Source of the DNA: a virus
Virus record (IMG/VR): IMGVR_UViG_3300033552_000012
Location: 1-52,053 of that record
DNA: 52,053 bases
Direction: 5' to 3' (one strand)
Made by a program: the position numbers and the translations under genes. Under the pieces are notes generated by a model that had not been told where the DNA came from, ran no database searches, and was given only the letters and a program-made list of their open reading frames with translations. Positions 29,378-39,519 of the stretch are shown piece by piece. Numbering within the stretch: position 1 is the first letter of the stretch; every line of letters starts with the position of its first letter.

Positions 29378-31978
29378 ATGGCTAACGAAAAGTTTTATTT
29401 AGATTTTATTTCTGACGGATTCGGAAAAGTATATATAGACGAACCATTCGGTTTTAATTCTGTTTCTTTTGACCTAAACCAAAAAGAAAAAGGAATGAGT
29501 CGTGATGTGCAGTTCAACGGTGGTGAATCTCAGTTTGAGTTTACCCATATGCGTAATCACTACTTAGATAAAATATTGTATTACCATCAAAAATACGGGT
29601 TTGAGTCCAAAGTAATTCTCGGTATTGAAATTAAGGGTTTTCCTACTATATTAGGCGACTTGGATTTTGCTAAATGTATCACTGATGGAATAGAATATTT
29701 CAAGTGTAAAGTGATACAACAAAGTGATTTACAAATAATCAAGCGCAGAAAATCGGTTAAAGTTGACGTTTTCTCTGATAAGGATTTGGATGGTAATCCG
29801 ATTACCCCTCTTGTAACGGAGAATATGTTATTTAAGGCAAAGCCTGTTTTTCAAACCAGTAAATGGGAACAGTCAGGTGATTTTAATGAACGATTAGTGA
29901 GTTTTGGTATTGATTATTATTATTTTAACCCCGCCATTAACCAAACGCAATCAGAGATAGAAGACACGTTGGGTTTCTTTGAAGTTTTGGTTAAAAACAA
30001 CACTGCCGATACTTTTTCTGTTTTGAAAGCAAAAAATCCGCTTAAAAAAATACAAATAGACATCAGCGATGTTTTGATTCATTTTGATACCGATGTAGCG
30101 AATGGAGGAAACGGATATGCTGAACTTAGCCTTGTGATTAAAAAAGGAAAAGAATTTGCTACAGCAGAAAAAACAACTTTATTTTCAGCTATTAGATATG
30201 AAAACGAAAGCTATGATTTTAGCGGTGGATTCCTACAGACCATAGAAAGCGTAGACAGAGGCGAGAGCGTGTGGGTATATTTTGAATTAAAAGTTCGGGA
30301 AAGCACTACATTAGGAACTGGTTTTGAACGTTTTGAGTGCCGTATTTCATTGGCTAATATCAAGATGAAGATCACAGCAGAAAGCACCGCCTACAATTCG
30401 ATTGTTCCTTCTTTTCGATTAGTAGATGTGATGCGACAAGTAATCAAATCCATATCCGGTAACGCTATTTCCGCACCCCGTTTCGATGTTGCAGGGCAGT
30501 TTTATGACAACCGTTTATTTAACGGTAATTTCCTCCGAAATGTACTCACGGTTAATGACAACGGAGTGACTAAGACCAAACCATTCCTTATTTCGTTAGA
30601 GGACATCGAGCAATCTATGGTAGAGATGAAAGGGGATTATGAGGTAAATGACCCTGTATTTTTCGGAATCGAGAAAGACTACTATACCAATATCGAAAGC
30701 GGTTTTTTTGACGATACGCAGTTTAGTAAAATGAACAAGGTTTTCAATGATGAGTACTGTGTTATTTCGATGAAATACGGCTATAAGAATTACCAGGCAT
30801 TAAAAGAGATTTCAGAACCCAACTCGGCTGATGTAGTGCATGGCATGGCAGATATGCTCTTGGCGAACAAAATGGTGGAGAACAAAAAAGAGGTTGTAGT
30901 GGAATGGAATCGAGATTCGTTCTTAGGCGAATCGAGCCGTAGAAAAGGTTTTGAGATTGCGTCGAACACTTCAGCTCAGGAAGATGACAGTTTGTTTTGT
31001 TGGGATACCGTAAAGACCGTTGGTGACCAATCTTTTGAGGAAGTATCGGAGTTTAAGCACGAATATAATGCAGCCACTAGTAAATTATCACTCAGGATAT
31101 TAGATGTTAACCTTATTATTTTAGGGATAGAAGTGGGTACTCCTTTGGTGATATATAATGATTTGAACCAAGGCAGCTATATCGTATTTAGTATTACGCC
31201 AAATGAATTGATGCTGACGAAAACAACCGGTACAATCAGTGCGTCAAATGACGGGGTGCGGGTGACAAAATACGCCTACACTTTATTAGAGTCTAAAATA
31301 CCATTTACGAATTACACGAACCAGGGATTCACCGAGATATCGAACTTGAATGGGAAAGACAGTTATAGTAACTTACGGTATTCGGTAAAAAGAAACGTCG
31401 AAAATTACTACAACAGTTATTTAGCTACTTGTAACCTTTACCATAAAGAAAAAGCAATTACCGTTACCGATTACAAAAACAATGGGCTGTGTTCTACTAC
31501 TTATTTAGGAAAAAAAATCGTGGAGAACGCTCCGTTTGTACCTAGCAACCCAATACTTAGCCCGATGCTGTTTAATGATGTGGTATTTGCCAATGTGGAA
31601 TTTGCGGATTTCATTGCCTTACAGAATAATATCCGAAGCCAAAGAGGGTATATCCGAAGCATCGACAATACTGGAAACGTGATAAAATTGTACCCAAAGA
31701 AAATGAGTTATGAGAATCTAAGCAAGGAACTGACTATTGTGGGTGAAGAAAAATTTGAACCTATCGGAATCACTATCGTTAAAAAAGACGGACTTATCGA
31801 AATTAATTCAGAGACAATTCTTACAAAATTAATTTACAAAATAACAGGAGAAATGCTGTATTTATACGACCTCAACAACTACCGATTGTACAATTCAGTC
31901 TATATAAACAAAGTAAGTATCAATGGGTCACTGTATGAGACCGAAAAACAATTGGACGATTCGTTAAAATTATTATAA
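29378..31978 (+). CDS. Tail tip/baseplate protein
   Basis: 866 residues, beta-rich. Position after the tape measure and the N-terminal layout (KVYIDEPFGFNSVSFDLNQK, then FEFTHMRNHYLDKILYYHQK) suit a distal tail/tail-associated protein that anchors fibres. No lysin motif is visible. Family not named. Confidence 0.6.
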   Translation: MANEKFYLDFISDGFGKVYIDEPFGFNSVSFDLNQKEKGMSRDVQFNGGESQFEFTHMRNHYLDKILYYHQKYGFESKVILGIEIKGFPTILGDLDFAKCITDGIEYFKCKVIQQSDLQIIKRRKSVKVDVFSDKDLDGNPITPLVTENMLFKAKPVFQTSKWEQSGDFNERLVSFGIDYYYFNPAINQTQSEIEDTLGFFEVLVKNNTADTFSVLKAKNPLKKIQIDISDVLIHFDTDVANGGNGYAELSLVIKKGKEFATAEKTTLFSAIRYENESYDFSGGFLQTIESVDRGESVWVYFELKVRESTTLGTGFERFECRISLANIKMKITAESTAYNSIVPSFRLVDVMRQVIKSISGNAISAPRFDVAGQFYDNRLFNGNFLRNVLTVNDNGVTKTKPFLISLEDIEQSMVEMKGDYEVNDPVFFGIEKDYYTNIESGFFDDTQFSKMNKVFNDEYCVISMKYGYKNYQALKEISEPNSADVVHGMADMLLANKMVENKKEVVVEWNRDSFLGESSRRKGFEIASNTSAQEDDSLFCWDTVKTVGDQSFEEVSEFKHEYNAATSKLSLRILDVNLIILGIEVGTPLVIYNDLNQGSYIVFSITPNELMLTKTTGTISASNDGVRVTKYAYTLLESKIPFTNYTNQGFTEISNLNGKDSYSNLRYSVKRNVENYYNSYLATCNLYHKEKAITVTDYKNNGLCSTTYLGKKIVENAPFVPSNPILSPMLFNDVVFANVEFADFIALQNNIRSQRGYIRSIDNTGNVIKLYPKKMSYENLSKELTIVGEEKFEPIGITIVKKDGLIEINSETILTKLIYKITGEMLYLYDLNNYRLYNSVYINKVSINGSLYETEKQLDDSLKLL

Positions 31979-31982
31979 ATAA

Positions 31983-31996
31983 GTAGTACTTTTACG
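31983..31996 (+). promoter_or_regulatory. Repeated motif GTAGTACTTTTA, promoter candidate
   Basis: GTAGTACTTTTACG lies 31 bases before the 32028 gene and recurs at 44157 as GTAGTACTTTTATCG, before the metallophosphoesterase gene. TACTTTTA is a variant of TAnnTTTG. Confidence 0.35.
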
Positions 31997-32027
31997 ACTG
32001 TTATTGTTGTGAAACAAAAATATAAAA

Positions 32028-32936
32028 ATGACGAAACCAGTAATAAACATCTTCCGCACGCTGCCCGAAGCCCTTTCTGTTAAAAACAGTCAGGTAAATC
32101 GGTTTTACAAAAACTTTGGCGTTCAGTTGCTTCCCAATAATCCTTACCCTTACATTCAGGTTACAGACACCCCTTTAGGACTACACTTAGAAGATTGGAC
32201 GGTTATGGCTGTGTCTTTATGCAAGGGTACTCAGATAAACCTTACCAGTTACTTTATGGTGGAAAGTCGCACAAATTCAGACAACGGCAACCCACAAATC
32301 ATATGGAGTTTGACTAACGTACCCATTGATTTAGGTATTAATCCTATCTATCTAAAAATCACTCAGGCAGTAGGAGAGACGTTTTACACCCAACCTTTTT
32401 TACTTACGGCTTATGCAAAGGAAAAAACTACGCAATATCATTATAAGGCTAAAAGAGACGATGCTTATCAGTCTATTGGTTTTAAAAGTTGGTTTCGCCA
32501 GGATGATGAGAAAATAGAACTGACTACCTATTATGAGACTTCTACACAAAAAACAGTGACTCAGGCAGTGAAAGTGAACGAATTGGAATTGCACCGTACC
32601 GAACCAATGAGTATAAATAACCTGAAACATCTTACGAAAGTATTGAGAAGTCCGTACTTATATGCGGATTTAATCCGATGCAGTTTGTTTGATGCCACAG
32701 AAATTCCAAAAATGACCGCAGAGGAAAATTTTGGTAAAATGGATTTTAGTTTATCATTTAAGGAAGACGTTATCTATCCAAAATTAGAAGTGGTTTCTAC
32801 ACAGGGCGATTTTCTTTCTACGGACTTTTTAGCTACCGATTTTAAAATATATACACAACAAATTGTTGTAAATACAACGCCACAAGTGCCTATCGGCAAA
32901 AAACACAGTAGTAAATTTAACTTGAAATTCAACTAA
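32028..32936 (+). CDS. Baseplate/tail protein
   Basis: 302 residues, beta-rich (MTKPVINIFRTLPEALSVKN; KSWFRQDDEKIELTTYYETS). Lies between tail tip and fibre genes. Not recognised. Confidence 0.5.
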   Translation: MTKPVINIFRTLPEALSVKNSQVNRFYKNFGVQLLPNNPYPYIQVTDTPLGLHLEDWTVMAVSLCKGTQINLTSYFMVESRTNSDNGNPQIIWSLTNVPIDLGINPIYLKITQAVGETFYTQPFLLTAYAKEKTTQYHYKAKRDDAYQSIGFKSWFRQDDEKIELTTYYETSTQKTVTQAVKVNELELHRTEPMSINNLKHLTKVLRSPYLYADLIRCSLFDATEIPKMTAEENFGKMDFSLSFKEDVIYPKLEVVSTQGDFLSTDFLATDFKIYTQQIVVNTTPQVPIGKKHSSKFNLKFN

Positions 32937-32937
32937 A

Positions 32938-33654
32938 ATGACACGACCAGAATTAAATACTTCTATCGATACTGTTTTCAGTGATTCTATCGCTGATGCG
33001 AGTTTGACCCCCTCAATGGAAGGAATACAATTAAAAAAAGTAGCTGATTATACTGACCAAGAAGTAGCGGTTATAAGTAGTTCTTTGGGAAATAAAGTAG
33101 ACAAGGTAACAGGCAAGAGTCTTATCCTAGATACAGAGATAACAAGACTATCTACTGTTACTACGGTTGATGTTTCAGGTAAAGAAAATACCTCAAACAA
33201 GTCTATTAATATAACTACTGATGCAACAAGTGATGTAAAGTACCCCAGTGTTAAAGCAGTAAAGACCTATGTAGATGCACATCCTACACCTTTATATTAC
33301 AATTCAAGATATGCCCAATCAGGTACAAATGCTCCTTCGGCACAAGTGACTTATTCTAATACCCTGTTGGTTGGTAACTACACAATGGGAGACAACTACA
33401 GAGATATAAAAATATCAAGAATAGATGTAGGAACTTATTATTTTGATATCGTCTATAAATCAATAGCTACTAATCCGCAAAAAGCAATGTTAATGTGTGG
33501 TTCTGGTCAATGCCAAGTTTCAGGAACTCTAACAGGAATAGTAAGTGGGGAGAGCTATATTAGATGGGTAGTTGAAACAAGAAACTCTACAGGAACGTTG
33601 GCAGATGGACAGATGAATGGAAATATACCTATAACAATAACATTATACCCTTAA
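32938..33654 (+). CDS. Short tail fibre protein
   Basis: 238 residues. Residues ~52-75 (NKVDKVTGKSLILDTEITRL) are a fibre-type repeat also found in the 34181 gene. The TSDVKYPSVKAVKTYVDAHP segment is a typical fibre trimerisation/linker element. C-terminal beta domain likely contacts other fibre parts. Confidence 0.65.
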   Translation: MTRPELNTSIDTVFSDSIADASLTPSMEGIQLKKVADYTDQEVAVISSSLGNKVDKVTGKSLILDTEITRLSTVTTVDVSGKENTSNKSINITTDATSDVKYPSVKAVKTYVDAHPTPLYYNSRYAQSGTNAPSAQVTYSNTLLVGNYTMGDNYRDIKISRIDVGTYYFDIVYKSIATNPQKAMLMCGSGQCQVSGTLTGIVSGESYIRWVVETRNSTGTLADGQMNGNIPITITLYP

Positions 33655-33660
33655 AAAATA

Positions 33661-34176
33661 ATGGCAACAAGAGCAGAGAAAATAGCAATGATTGCAGCAA
33701 TAGGAACAGGAGAGCCGAATACCGCCTTAGAGTTTAGAAACTTACTCACTGCCTTATTAGACCCAAATGCAGGAACTATTATAACCAAAGATGTTTCCAA
33801 TGCGTACATCACGGCTAATTTTGATGGTACAGGATTGGGTATTAATGAGGAATTAGGGTATGCGATATGCAACGGGGCAAACGGGACAAGAGAACATAAT
33901 GGTAAAGTTATGGTGGCTTACGGGACTTTATTTCCTGTTATGGGAGCTAGTGGTGGTTCGCCACACACAGTTGTAGTAGCACATACTCATACCACTAGAA
34001 TATCAAACGTTACAGGAACAAACAACAATACTATGACTGCTGTAAATGGAGGAAGCGGTGGTGGAACAAGTGCTAATAACGGTAGCGGTATTGTAAACGT
34101 ATCGGAAACCGGAGAATTGGGAACGAACAAAAATATGCAACCTTACACGGTTGTATTAGTAACGATGAAACTTTAA
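33661..34176 (+). CDS. Tail collar-type protein
   Basis: 171 residues. GYAICNGANGTREHNGKVMV (about 69-88), a His/Gly-rich loop (HTHTTRISNVTGTNNN; NGGSGGGTSANNGSG) and the end NMQPYTVVLVTMK form the phage tail collar pattern, in which a metal-binding His loop caps a trimeric fibre. Confidence 0.75.
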   Translation: MATRAEKIAMIAAIGTGEPNTALEFRNLLTALLDPNAGTIITKDVSNAYITANFDGTGLGINEELGYAICNGANGTREHNGKVMVAYGTLFPVMGASGGSPHTVVVAHTHTTRISNVTGTNNNTMTAVNGGSGGGTSANNGSGIVNVSETGELGTNKNMQPYTVVLVTMKL

Positions 34177-34180
34177 ATAC

Positions 34181-36958
34181 ATGGCGACACTTTTAATAAC
34201 TAAAAAACCATCTAACGAATATTCCTTTATTGTAAACGGGAATACTTCGGATGAGATATTGAATCTAAGAAATGACCTTACGGTGGTGGGGAACAAATGC
34301 CATTTTAAGACTTCCAACGGAGCGAATTTAATTAAGGAACAGAATATTACCTTTAGTGATGTGACGCTAGTGGCGACAGGTACATTCACCTTTGTATCGG
34401 TTTATGCGTTGTTTTCTAAATTAAAAGAAGTTGGTTTTTTCGATTGGATAAGCGGTAGCGGGACTATTGGTGGCGCTACTAAATTCTCAGCTCTTGACGA
34501 CACTTTTGCGTATTTCGGTAAAGCTGGAAAAGCAGTGGTGGTTTCCAATGATGAATTACGCCTTGAAACAATAACCATTCATAATTACAGGAAATTTGTT
34601 GACTTGGAAGATACTTTTGATGTGATTGTACCCAATAAGATGCTTGTCACAGACAGCGCTGGGACGGGCATTATTCTACGGGATATTCCGCAAAGCCAAG
34701 TTGACAACCTTCCGTTTAACAATAGGATAAAGACCAAGACAGGATTTACTTTAGTGGGTCGTGATTTAACGGTTAATCCATCATGGGAGTGGGCATTGCA
34801 AGGAATAGATTACATAAATCTAGAATCACAAGTTGTTACCTTTCCCTATTCAGCAACCGGACTTTCAAGAATTGATTATGTAGTTCCCAATAATACTAAT
34901 GGTTTCAACAGGATAATAGGTCAGGAAAGCACAACTCCTGTAGCTCCGCAAATACCATACGAGGGGATGTATGTCACTTTTGTATTAGTAACTGATGCTA
35001 GTGTGGATTCAAATGGAGAGCCTGATTTAAGTGCTTACGCTACTACGCAATATGTGGATGGAAAAGATGCGCAGAAAGTAGATAAAGTAACAGGGAAAAG
35101 TTTACTTTTAGATACCGAAATCACACGTCTTGCTACATTGGCGAACTACACGCATCCTGCCAACCATCCGCCAAGTATCATTACCCAAGACGCAAGTAAT
35201 AGATTTGTGACAGATGCGGAGAAATCAACATGGAACGCTAAACAATCAGCATTAGGGTTTACACCTGAAAATGTAGCCAATAAAAACATAGCGAGTGGAT
35301 ATGCAGGATTAGGGGTTGATGGAAAACTTCTCTCTGCACAACTCCCCAGTATCACTATTTCAGACACTTTTGTAACAGCTTCGCAAGCTGCTATGCTTGC
35401 TGTTATAGCGCAGACAGGAGATGTAGCAGTACGAACCGATTTAAACAAAACATTTATATTAAAGGGTATAGACCCTACATTACTATCAGATTGGCAGGAA
35501 TTACTAACACCGACAAGTGCAGTAACGACTGTTTTTGGACGTAATGGAGTAGTTACCTCACAACTTGGAGACTACACAGCAGACCAAATAAATGAAACTG
35601 CTACTAGGGTGTTTCAAACAGTTGATCAAAGAACGAACAACGATGCAACAAGTCCGATACAGGCTCAAATAAATTTAAAAGCACCTTTAGCATCACCGGT
35701 ATTAACAGGAACACCAACAGCACCGACAGCCACAGCTGGAACAAACACCACGCAATTAGCAACAACAGCTTTTGTAACAGGTGCGGTAAGTAGCGCTAAT
35801 GGGAGTTTTGTTACATTAACTGGTAACGAAACGATAACTGGTCAAAAAACTTTTACTAACGCAAGTCCTATTTTATTAACTCAAAATGCGGTAGCTAAAG
35901 CTATTAGAGAGGTAAATGGGCAGGCTGGATTTAGCGTACAGGGTGGGAATGCCTCTCTCGCTAATGGAATGTTTAATACCTCCATGGATAGGGGCATATC
36001 TTTTTCTGCTTACGGAAACCCAAGTAGCTCAGGTAGGGCGTTTTATGCACAACTAGACCCAAGTAGTACGGTCATACCTTTTCAAGTTAATTTTAATGCG
36101 GCTACAACTTTTACACTTACAAAAGAAGGAGCAACAACAGCTTCATCATTTATAAAATCAGGTGCAACAACTACAGATGCATTATTAGCGGGCGGGACTA
36201 CCTTGGCTAATCCGATAAGTGGCACAGGAACAAACGGCAATATCGTAAAGTGGACAGCAGCAGGAACGCAAGGTAATAGTATAATGCAAGAAGTGGGCGC
36301 TGAAATACAAGTTAACGGAAATATTAAAGGAGGTTCAGCTACCTTCTCATCAAGTGTAACGGCAAATGGGGATGGTAGTTTTAACATCAAAAGGGCAAGC
36401 GACGATTTAACAGTAGCTTCTTTAAGCATTAATACAATTACTTCTGTAGCAAAATTAAATACTGCGTATTCTTTTCTTTCTTTTGAAACAGACAATATTG
36501 AAAGGGCGAGATTTTTCAATGGGAATTTATTAATAGGAAGTTCCACCAATGACGGATTTAATAAACTACAAGTGACTGGTAGTGCAAAAATAACATCACT
36601 AGGAGGCACAGGCTCACGAGTAGTTACAGCGGATGCAAGTGGGAATTTAAGTGCTACTAATACGTTAGATAATTTGACCATTATTCCAATAGAACTTGGA
36701 ACAGCCACAACCTTATCATCTACCCATAACGGATTGCCTTTGATTATAACAGCAAGTTGTACTATAACAATCCCAAATGGATTAGCAGCTGGGTTTAATA
36801 CTTCTATAATTACTTTAGCGGGCGTTACTGTTACTATTGCTTTGGGTAGTTCAGTTGTATTATTTAACAATACGGGTTTGACAATGCCTGAAAAATTAAG
36901 TTTCACTTTACAAGCAAGAACGACAACAAATAATTATATCACAACGGGTAACCTTTAA
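34181..36958 (+). CDS. Large tail fibre
   Basis: 925 residues, rich in Thr, Asn, Gly and Ala. Contains the shared VDKVTGKSLLLDTEITRLAT element (about 304-323), TPTAPTATAGTNTTQLATTA and GNETITGQKTFTNASPI, which are typical fibre shaft repeats. The C-terminal part (IVKWTAAGTQGNSIMQEVGA; GLTMPEKLSFTLQARTTT) is beta-helical in character. Receptor-contact fibre or its support. Confidence 0.75.
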   Translation: MATLLITKKPSNEYSFIVNGNTSDEILNLRNDLTVVGNKCHFKTSNGANLIKEQNITFSDVTLVATGTFTFVSVYALFSKLKEVGFFDWISGSGTIGGATKFSALDDTFAYFGKAGKAVVVSNDELRLETITIHNYRKFVDLEDTFDVIVPNKMLVTDSAGTGIILRDIPQSQVDNLPFNNRIKTKTGFTLVGRDLTVNPSWEWALQGIDYINLESQVVTFPYSATGLSRIDYVVPNNTNGFNRIIGQESTTPVAPQIPYEGMYVTFVLVTDASVDSNGEPDLSAYATTQYVDGKDAQKVDKVTGKSLLLDTEITRLATLANYTHPANHPPSIITQDASNRFVTDAEKSTWNAKQSALGFTPENVANKNIASGYAGLGVDGKLLSAQLPSITISDTFVTASQAAMLAVIAQTGDVAVRTDLNKTFILKGIDPTLLSDWQELLTPTSAVTTVFGRNGVVTSQLGDYTADQINETATRVFQTVDQRTNNDATSPIQAQINLKAPLASPVLTGTPTAPTATAGTNTTQLATTAFVTGAVSSANGSFVTLTGNETITGQKTFTNASPILLTQNAVAKAIREVNGQAGFSVQGGNASLANGMFNTSMDRGISFSAYGNPSSSGRAFYAQLDPSSTVIPFQVNFNAATTFTLTKEGATTASSFIKSGATTTDALLAGGTTLANPISGTGTNGNIVKWTAAGTQGNSIMQEVGAEIQVNGNIKGGSATFSSSVTANGDGSFNIKRASDDLTVASLSINTITSVAKLNTAYSFLSFETDNIERARFFNGNLLIGSSTNDGFNKLQVTGSAKITSLGGTGSRVVTADASGNLSATNTLDNLTIIPIELGTATTLSSTHNGLPLIITASCTITIPNGLAAGFNTSIITLAGVTVTIALGSSVVLFNNTGLTMPEKLSFTLQARTTTNNYITTGNL

Positions 36959-36968
36959 CTTTTAAATT

Positions 36969-37334
36969 ATGATACAGACTAAAGCAGCATTTTTCTACGA
37001 GGACAGAGGGGACAAGATCGCAAAGATAAAAATTGAAATAGAATCCTTTATTATGGACTTCAACGGGGCAACCTATAAGGTAAATGATTGGGCAATTGCA
37101 GAAAATGGCACTAAAACACTTTATAAAACAAAAGAGGTACGCTACACCAATGAAACCATCAATAATTTAGACGCTCATATTGTATCGACTAATGATTTTA
37201 CGGGAATGAGCAAGACTCAAATTGAATGGAAGAAAATGCAACTTGCACTGATGATGGACACGAAAACGAATTTACTCGCAAGCGGAACGACTATTTACAG
37301 ATTAAACCCTACGGATTGGGAGTTTATGGTCTAA
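36969..37334 (+). CDS. Small tail-associated protein
   Basis: 121 residues, beta-rich (KIAKIKIEIESFIMDFNGAT), following the fibre gene. Not recognised. Ends TAATG, overlapping the next start. Confidence 0.55.
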   Translation: MIQTKAAFFYEDRGDKIAKIKIEIESFIMDFNGATYKVNDWAIAENGTKTLYKTKEVRYTNETINNLDAHIVSTNDFTGMSKTQIEWKKMQLALMMDTKTNLLASGTTIYRLNPTDWEFMV

Positions 37335-37657
37335 TGGGTTTTGTATTGTTTTTAATTGCATACAGTTTTTTTTTACCATTAACCATTATCAATTATTGCG
37401 TGGTAAAAAACAAAAAAGGGTATTTTAAATCATCTGCTATCAATTTGGATAAGTTTGGAAATAGAGAATTTAGGACATTGTTAAATCTGACTTTAAGAAC
37501 GCAAAAAGGCTATGAGTTTGGTAATATGAACGAAACCATATCAGGCGTTTTAGGAAAAAATGAAAGGGATAACACCTTGACAAAAACAGGTAAAACAGTA
37601 GTTTGGATTTTAGATAAATTAGACAATAACCACGCGCAAAAAAGCATTGACAAATGA
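37334..37657 (+). CDS. Membrane-anchored hypothetical protein
   Basis: 107 residues from the ATG that overlaps the previous stop (TAATG). An upstream in-frame extension to 37226 is open but lies in the previous gene. N-terminal hydrophobic helix (MGFVLFLIAYSFFLPLTII), then a soluble part with NREFRTLLNLTLRTQKGYEF. Ends 1 base into the next gene. Function unknown. Confidence 0.55.
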   Translation: MGFVLFLIAYSFFLPLTIINYCVVKNKKGYFKSSAINLDKFGNREFRTLLNLTLRTQKGYEFGNMNETISGVLGKNERDNTLTKTGKTVVWILDKLDNNHAQKSIDK

Positions 37658-39168
37658 ACTTAGTAACACGGCAGATTTACGGACTAAAAAAAATAAGCTC
37701 ACCCAACACCTTTATAGGCGGGGTTTCTCCAACTATTGGAACGGCTCAATTGTTAGCTACTGCCTTGGCTATTAACGTAAGTATGATTACAAATTTCTCA
37801 GTTGTAGGGAGTGATATTAAATGCCGTATTACGGGCAGTTATGTGATTCCTGGGAATTGTTTTTTAAACAGTACCTCTATTACTTCTTTTATAGATAAAG
37901 ATAATTTAGTTACTAATATTGGTGAAAGTTCTTTCCGTAATACAACACTTATTTCAGAGCTTAATTTTGAGGGAGTCATTACTCACTCAGCACCCTTTTC
38001 TAATCGAAACTCTAACGTAAAGAGAGTAATATTAAAAAATTGCACCGCTATCACCGCAGGTACTTTTTATACGGACTCCTCTATAATGGAGTTTTATTAC
38101 ATCGCAAGGGCAACAACTCTTGGAAACACAGTTGGGGACGAAGGTATTTTTTATAATGCAAGCACCTATCCTGCTACGATTATCTATACCAACCCTTTTT
38201 TACAGACGAATAATGCGGGGAGTGAAGATGGAGATATTGCTTATGCACGTTCTAAAGGTTGTGTTATAAGGTATGTAACAAGCTTCACTGCTCCAAATCC
38301 AGTGACTACATTAACAACGGGAACGATTTATAACACGGCAATACAGTTGAATTTCACCCCGCCAAGCAGTGCCAATGCCATTGATTATTATGAATGTTAT
38401 GCTAATGGTGTTTTTTACAAAATAGGTGCAAGCGGAGATTACGTGACAAAATTAACAGCTTCAACTTCTTATGTTTTTACGATTTATGCAAGAGATATTT
38501 TTTATAATTTATCTTTAGTTTCAAATTCAATTACTCAATCGACAAATACAACTAATCCATCAGTTCCTACAACGGGTTTAGTTTCTTACTTCAAATTTGA
38601 TTCAAACTCAAACGACAGCTACGGTTTAAATAATGGGGTTGATACCTCCGTTACTTATGGTGTTGGAAAAATAGGAAACGCAGTGGTCTACAACGGTAGC
38701 ACGTCTAAAACCGTTATCGGAAATCCAGCTAATTTACAATTATCACAAGGTACTGTTTGTGCGTGGATAAAGACAAGCGGTGCGGGGAGTAGTTATAGAT
38801 GTATATTTTCAAAAGAAAATGCGTATGCCTTATTTTTAGTTGATGGGGTATTAATGTTTTACAACTGGGGGACTTTCGGGGCTGTTGGAAATAAATCGAC
38901 AGGAATAAACCTAAACGATGGCTTATGGCATCACGTAGCGTTAGTTTTTGAAAACGGAACGGCAAACAATTACATTTATATTGACGGGGTTTTGAAATTG
39001 ACTTTTTCAATGGGGGTCTTAAATCAGACCTCCCCATTTCAAATAGGGCAAAATTCAGGAACGCAATTTATAAACGCAACAATTGACGAAATGCCTATTT
39101 ATAGCACGAAATTAAAGCAGTTCCAAATAGATTTGATTTACAACGCAGGTACAGGAACAACATTATAA
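37654..39168 (+). CDS. Receptor-binding protein with FN3 and LamG-like domains
   Basis: 504 residues. The N-terminal ~200 residues have leucine/Asn-rich ladder character (FRNTTLISELNFEGVITHSA). About 210-290 fit a fibronectin type III domain (APNPVTTLTTGTIYNTAIQL). About 305-504 fit a concanavalin/LamG jelly roll (GLVSYFKFDSNSNDSYGLNN; DGLWHHVALVFENGTANNYI; IDEMPIYSTKLKQFQIDLIY). Such lectin-like folds bind glycans, so it is a good host-recognition candidate. Confidence 0.75.
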   Translation: MNLVTRQIYGLKKISSPNTFIGGVSPTIGTAQLLATALAINVSMITNFSVVGSDIKCRITGSYVIPGNCFLNSTSITSFIDKDNLVTNIGESSFRNTTLISELNFEGVITHSAPFSNRNSNVKRVILKNCTAITAGTFYTDSSIMEFYYIARATTLGNTVGDEGIFYNASTYPATIIYTNPFLQTNNAGSEDGDIAYARSKGCVIRYVTSFTAPNPVTTLTTGTIYNTAIQLNFTPPSSANAIDYYECYANGVFYKIGASGDYVTKLTASTSYVFTIYARDIFYNLSLVSNSITQSTNTTNPSVPTTGLVSYFKFDSNSNDSYGLNNGVDTSVTYGVGKIGNAVVYNGSTSKTVIGNPANLQLSQGTVCAWIKTSGAGSSYRCIFSKENAYALFLVDGVLMFYNWGTFGAVGNKSTGINLNDGLWHHVALVFENGTANNYIYIDGVLKLTFSMGVLNQTSPFQIGQNSGTQFINATIDEMPIYSTKLKQFQIDLIYNAGTGTTL

Positions 39169-39236
39169 TGAAAACTTTAACAATAGCAACACTAATAGCA
39201 ATAATAATAGTAACAATTTTAATTTATATTTTATGA
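39168..39236 (+). CDS. 22-residue hydrophobic peptide
   Basis: ATG in the previous stop (TAATG), TGA overlapping the next start (ATGA). Sequence MKTLTIATLIAIIIVTILIY then IL: one membrane helix. Coupling on both sides supports translation; may tune lysis. Confidence 0.5.
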   Translation: MKTLTIATLIAIIIVTILIYIL

Positions 39237-39460
39237 CAAAATTTTCAACAAAGGCAATCGTTTTAGAAACTCCAAGATGGGCTAAAATAATGTTTAGGAT
39301 TGTATTTCTAATCACCACCGCTTTGACTTTGTTTATTATGGGGACTACCTTGATGGAAGAAAATGCAAAGTATGAATTAATGCTTGCCGTTAAGTCTTTA
39401 GATGTTTTGATTTATGGAATTAGTAAAATGTTTGGTATTGAGAAAGAAGAAATAGCCTGA
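39233..39460 (+). CDS. Holin-like membrane protein
   Basis: 75 residues with a hydrophobic helix (IMFRIVFLITTALTLFIMGT) and a weaker second one (LMLAVKSLDVLIYGISKMFG). Sits just before the lysis genes. Holin role inferred. Confidence 0.55.
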   Translation: MTKFSTKAIVLETPRWAKIMFRIVFLITTALTLFIMGTTLMEENAKYELMLAVKSLDVLIYGISKMFGIEKEEIA

Positions 39461-39519
39461 CAAATCTGATTGACATAAACCCCATAATTAAGTTATAACC
39501 TACAAATACCATATTACGC

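Noticed and set aside
36082-36906. Long minus-strand ORF (274 residues) inside the fibre gene
   Set aside because: It is opposite to a well-supported plus-strand fibre gene and has a hydrophobic, low-complexity translation without leader.
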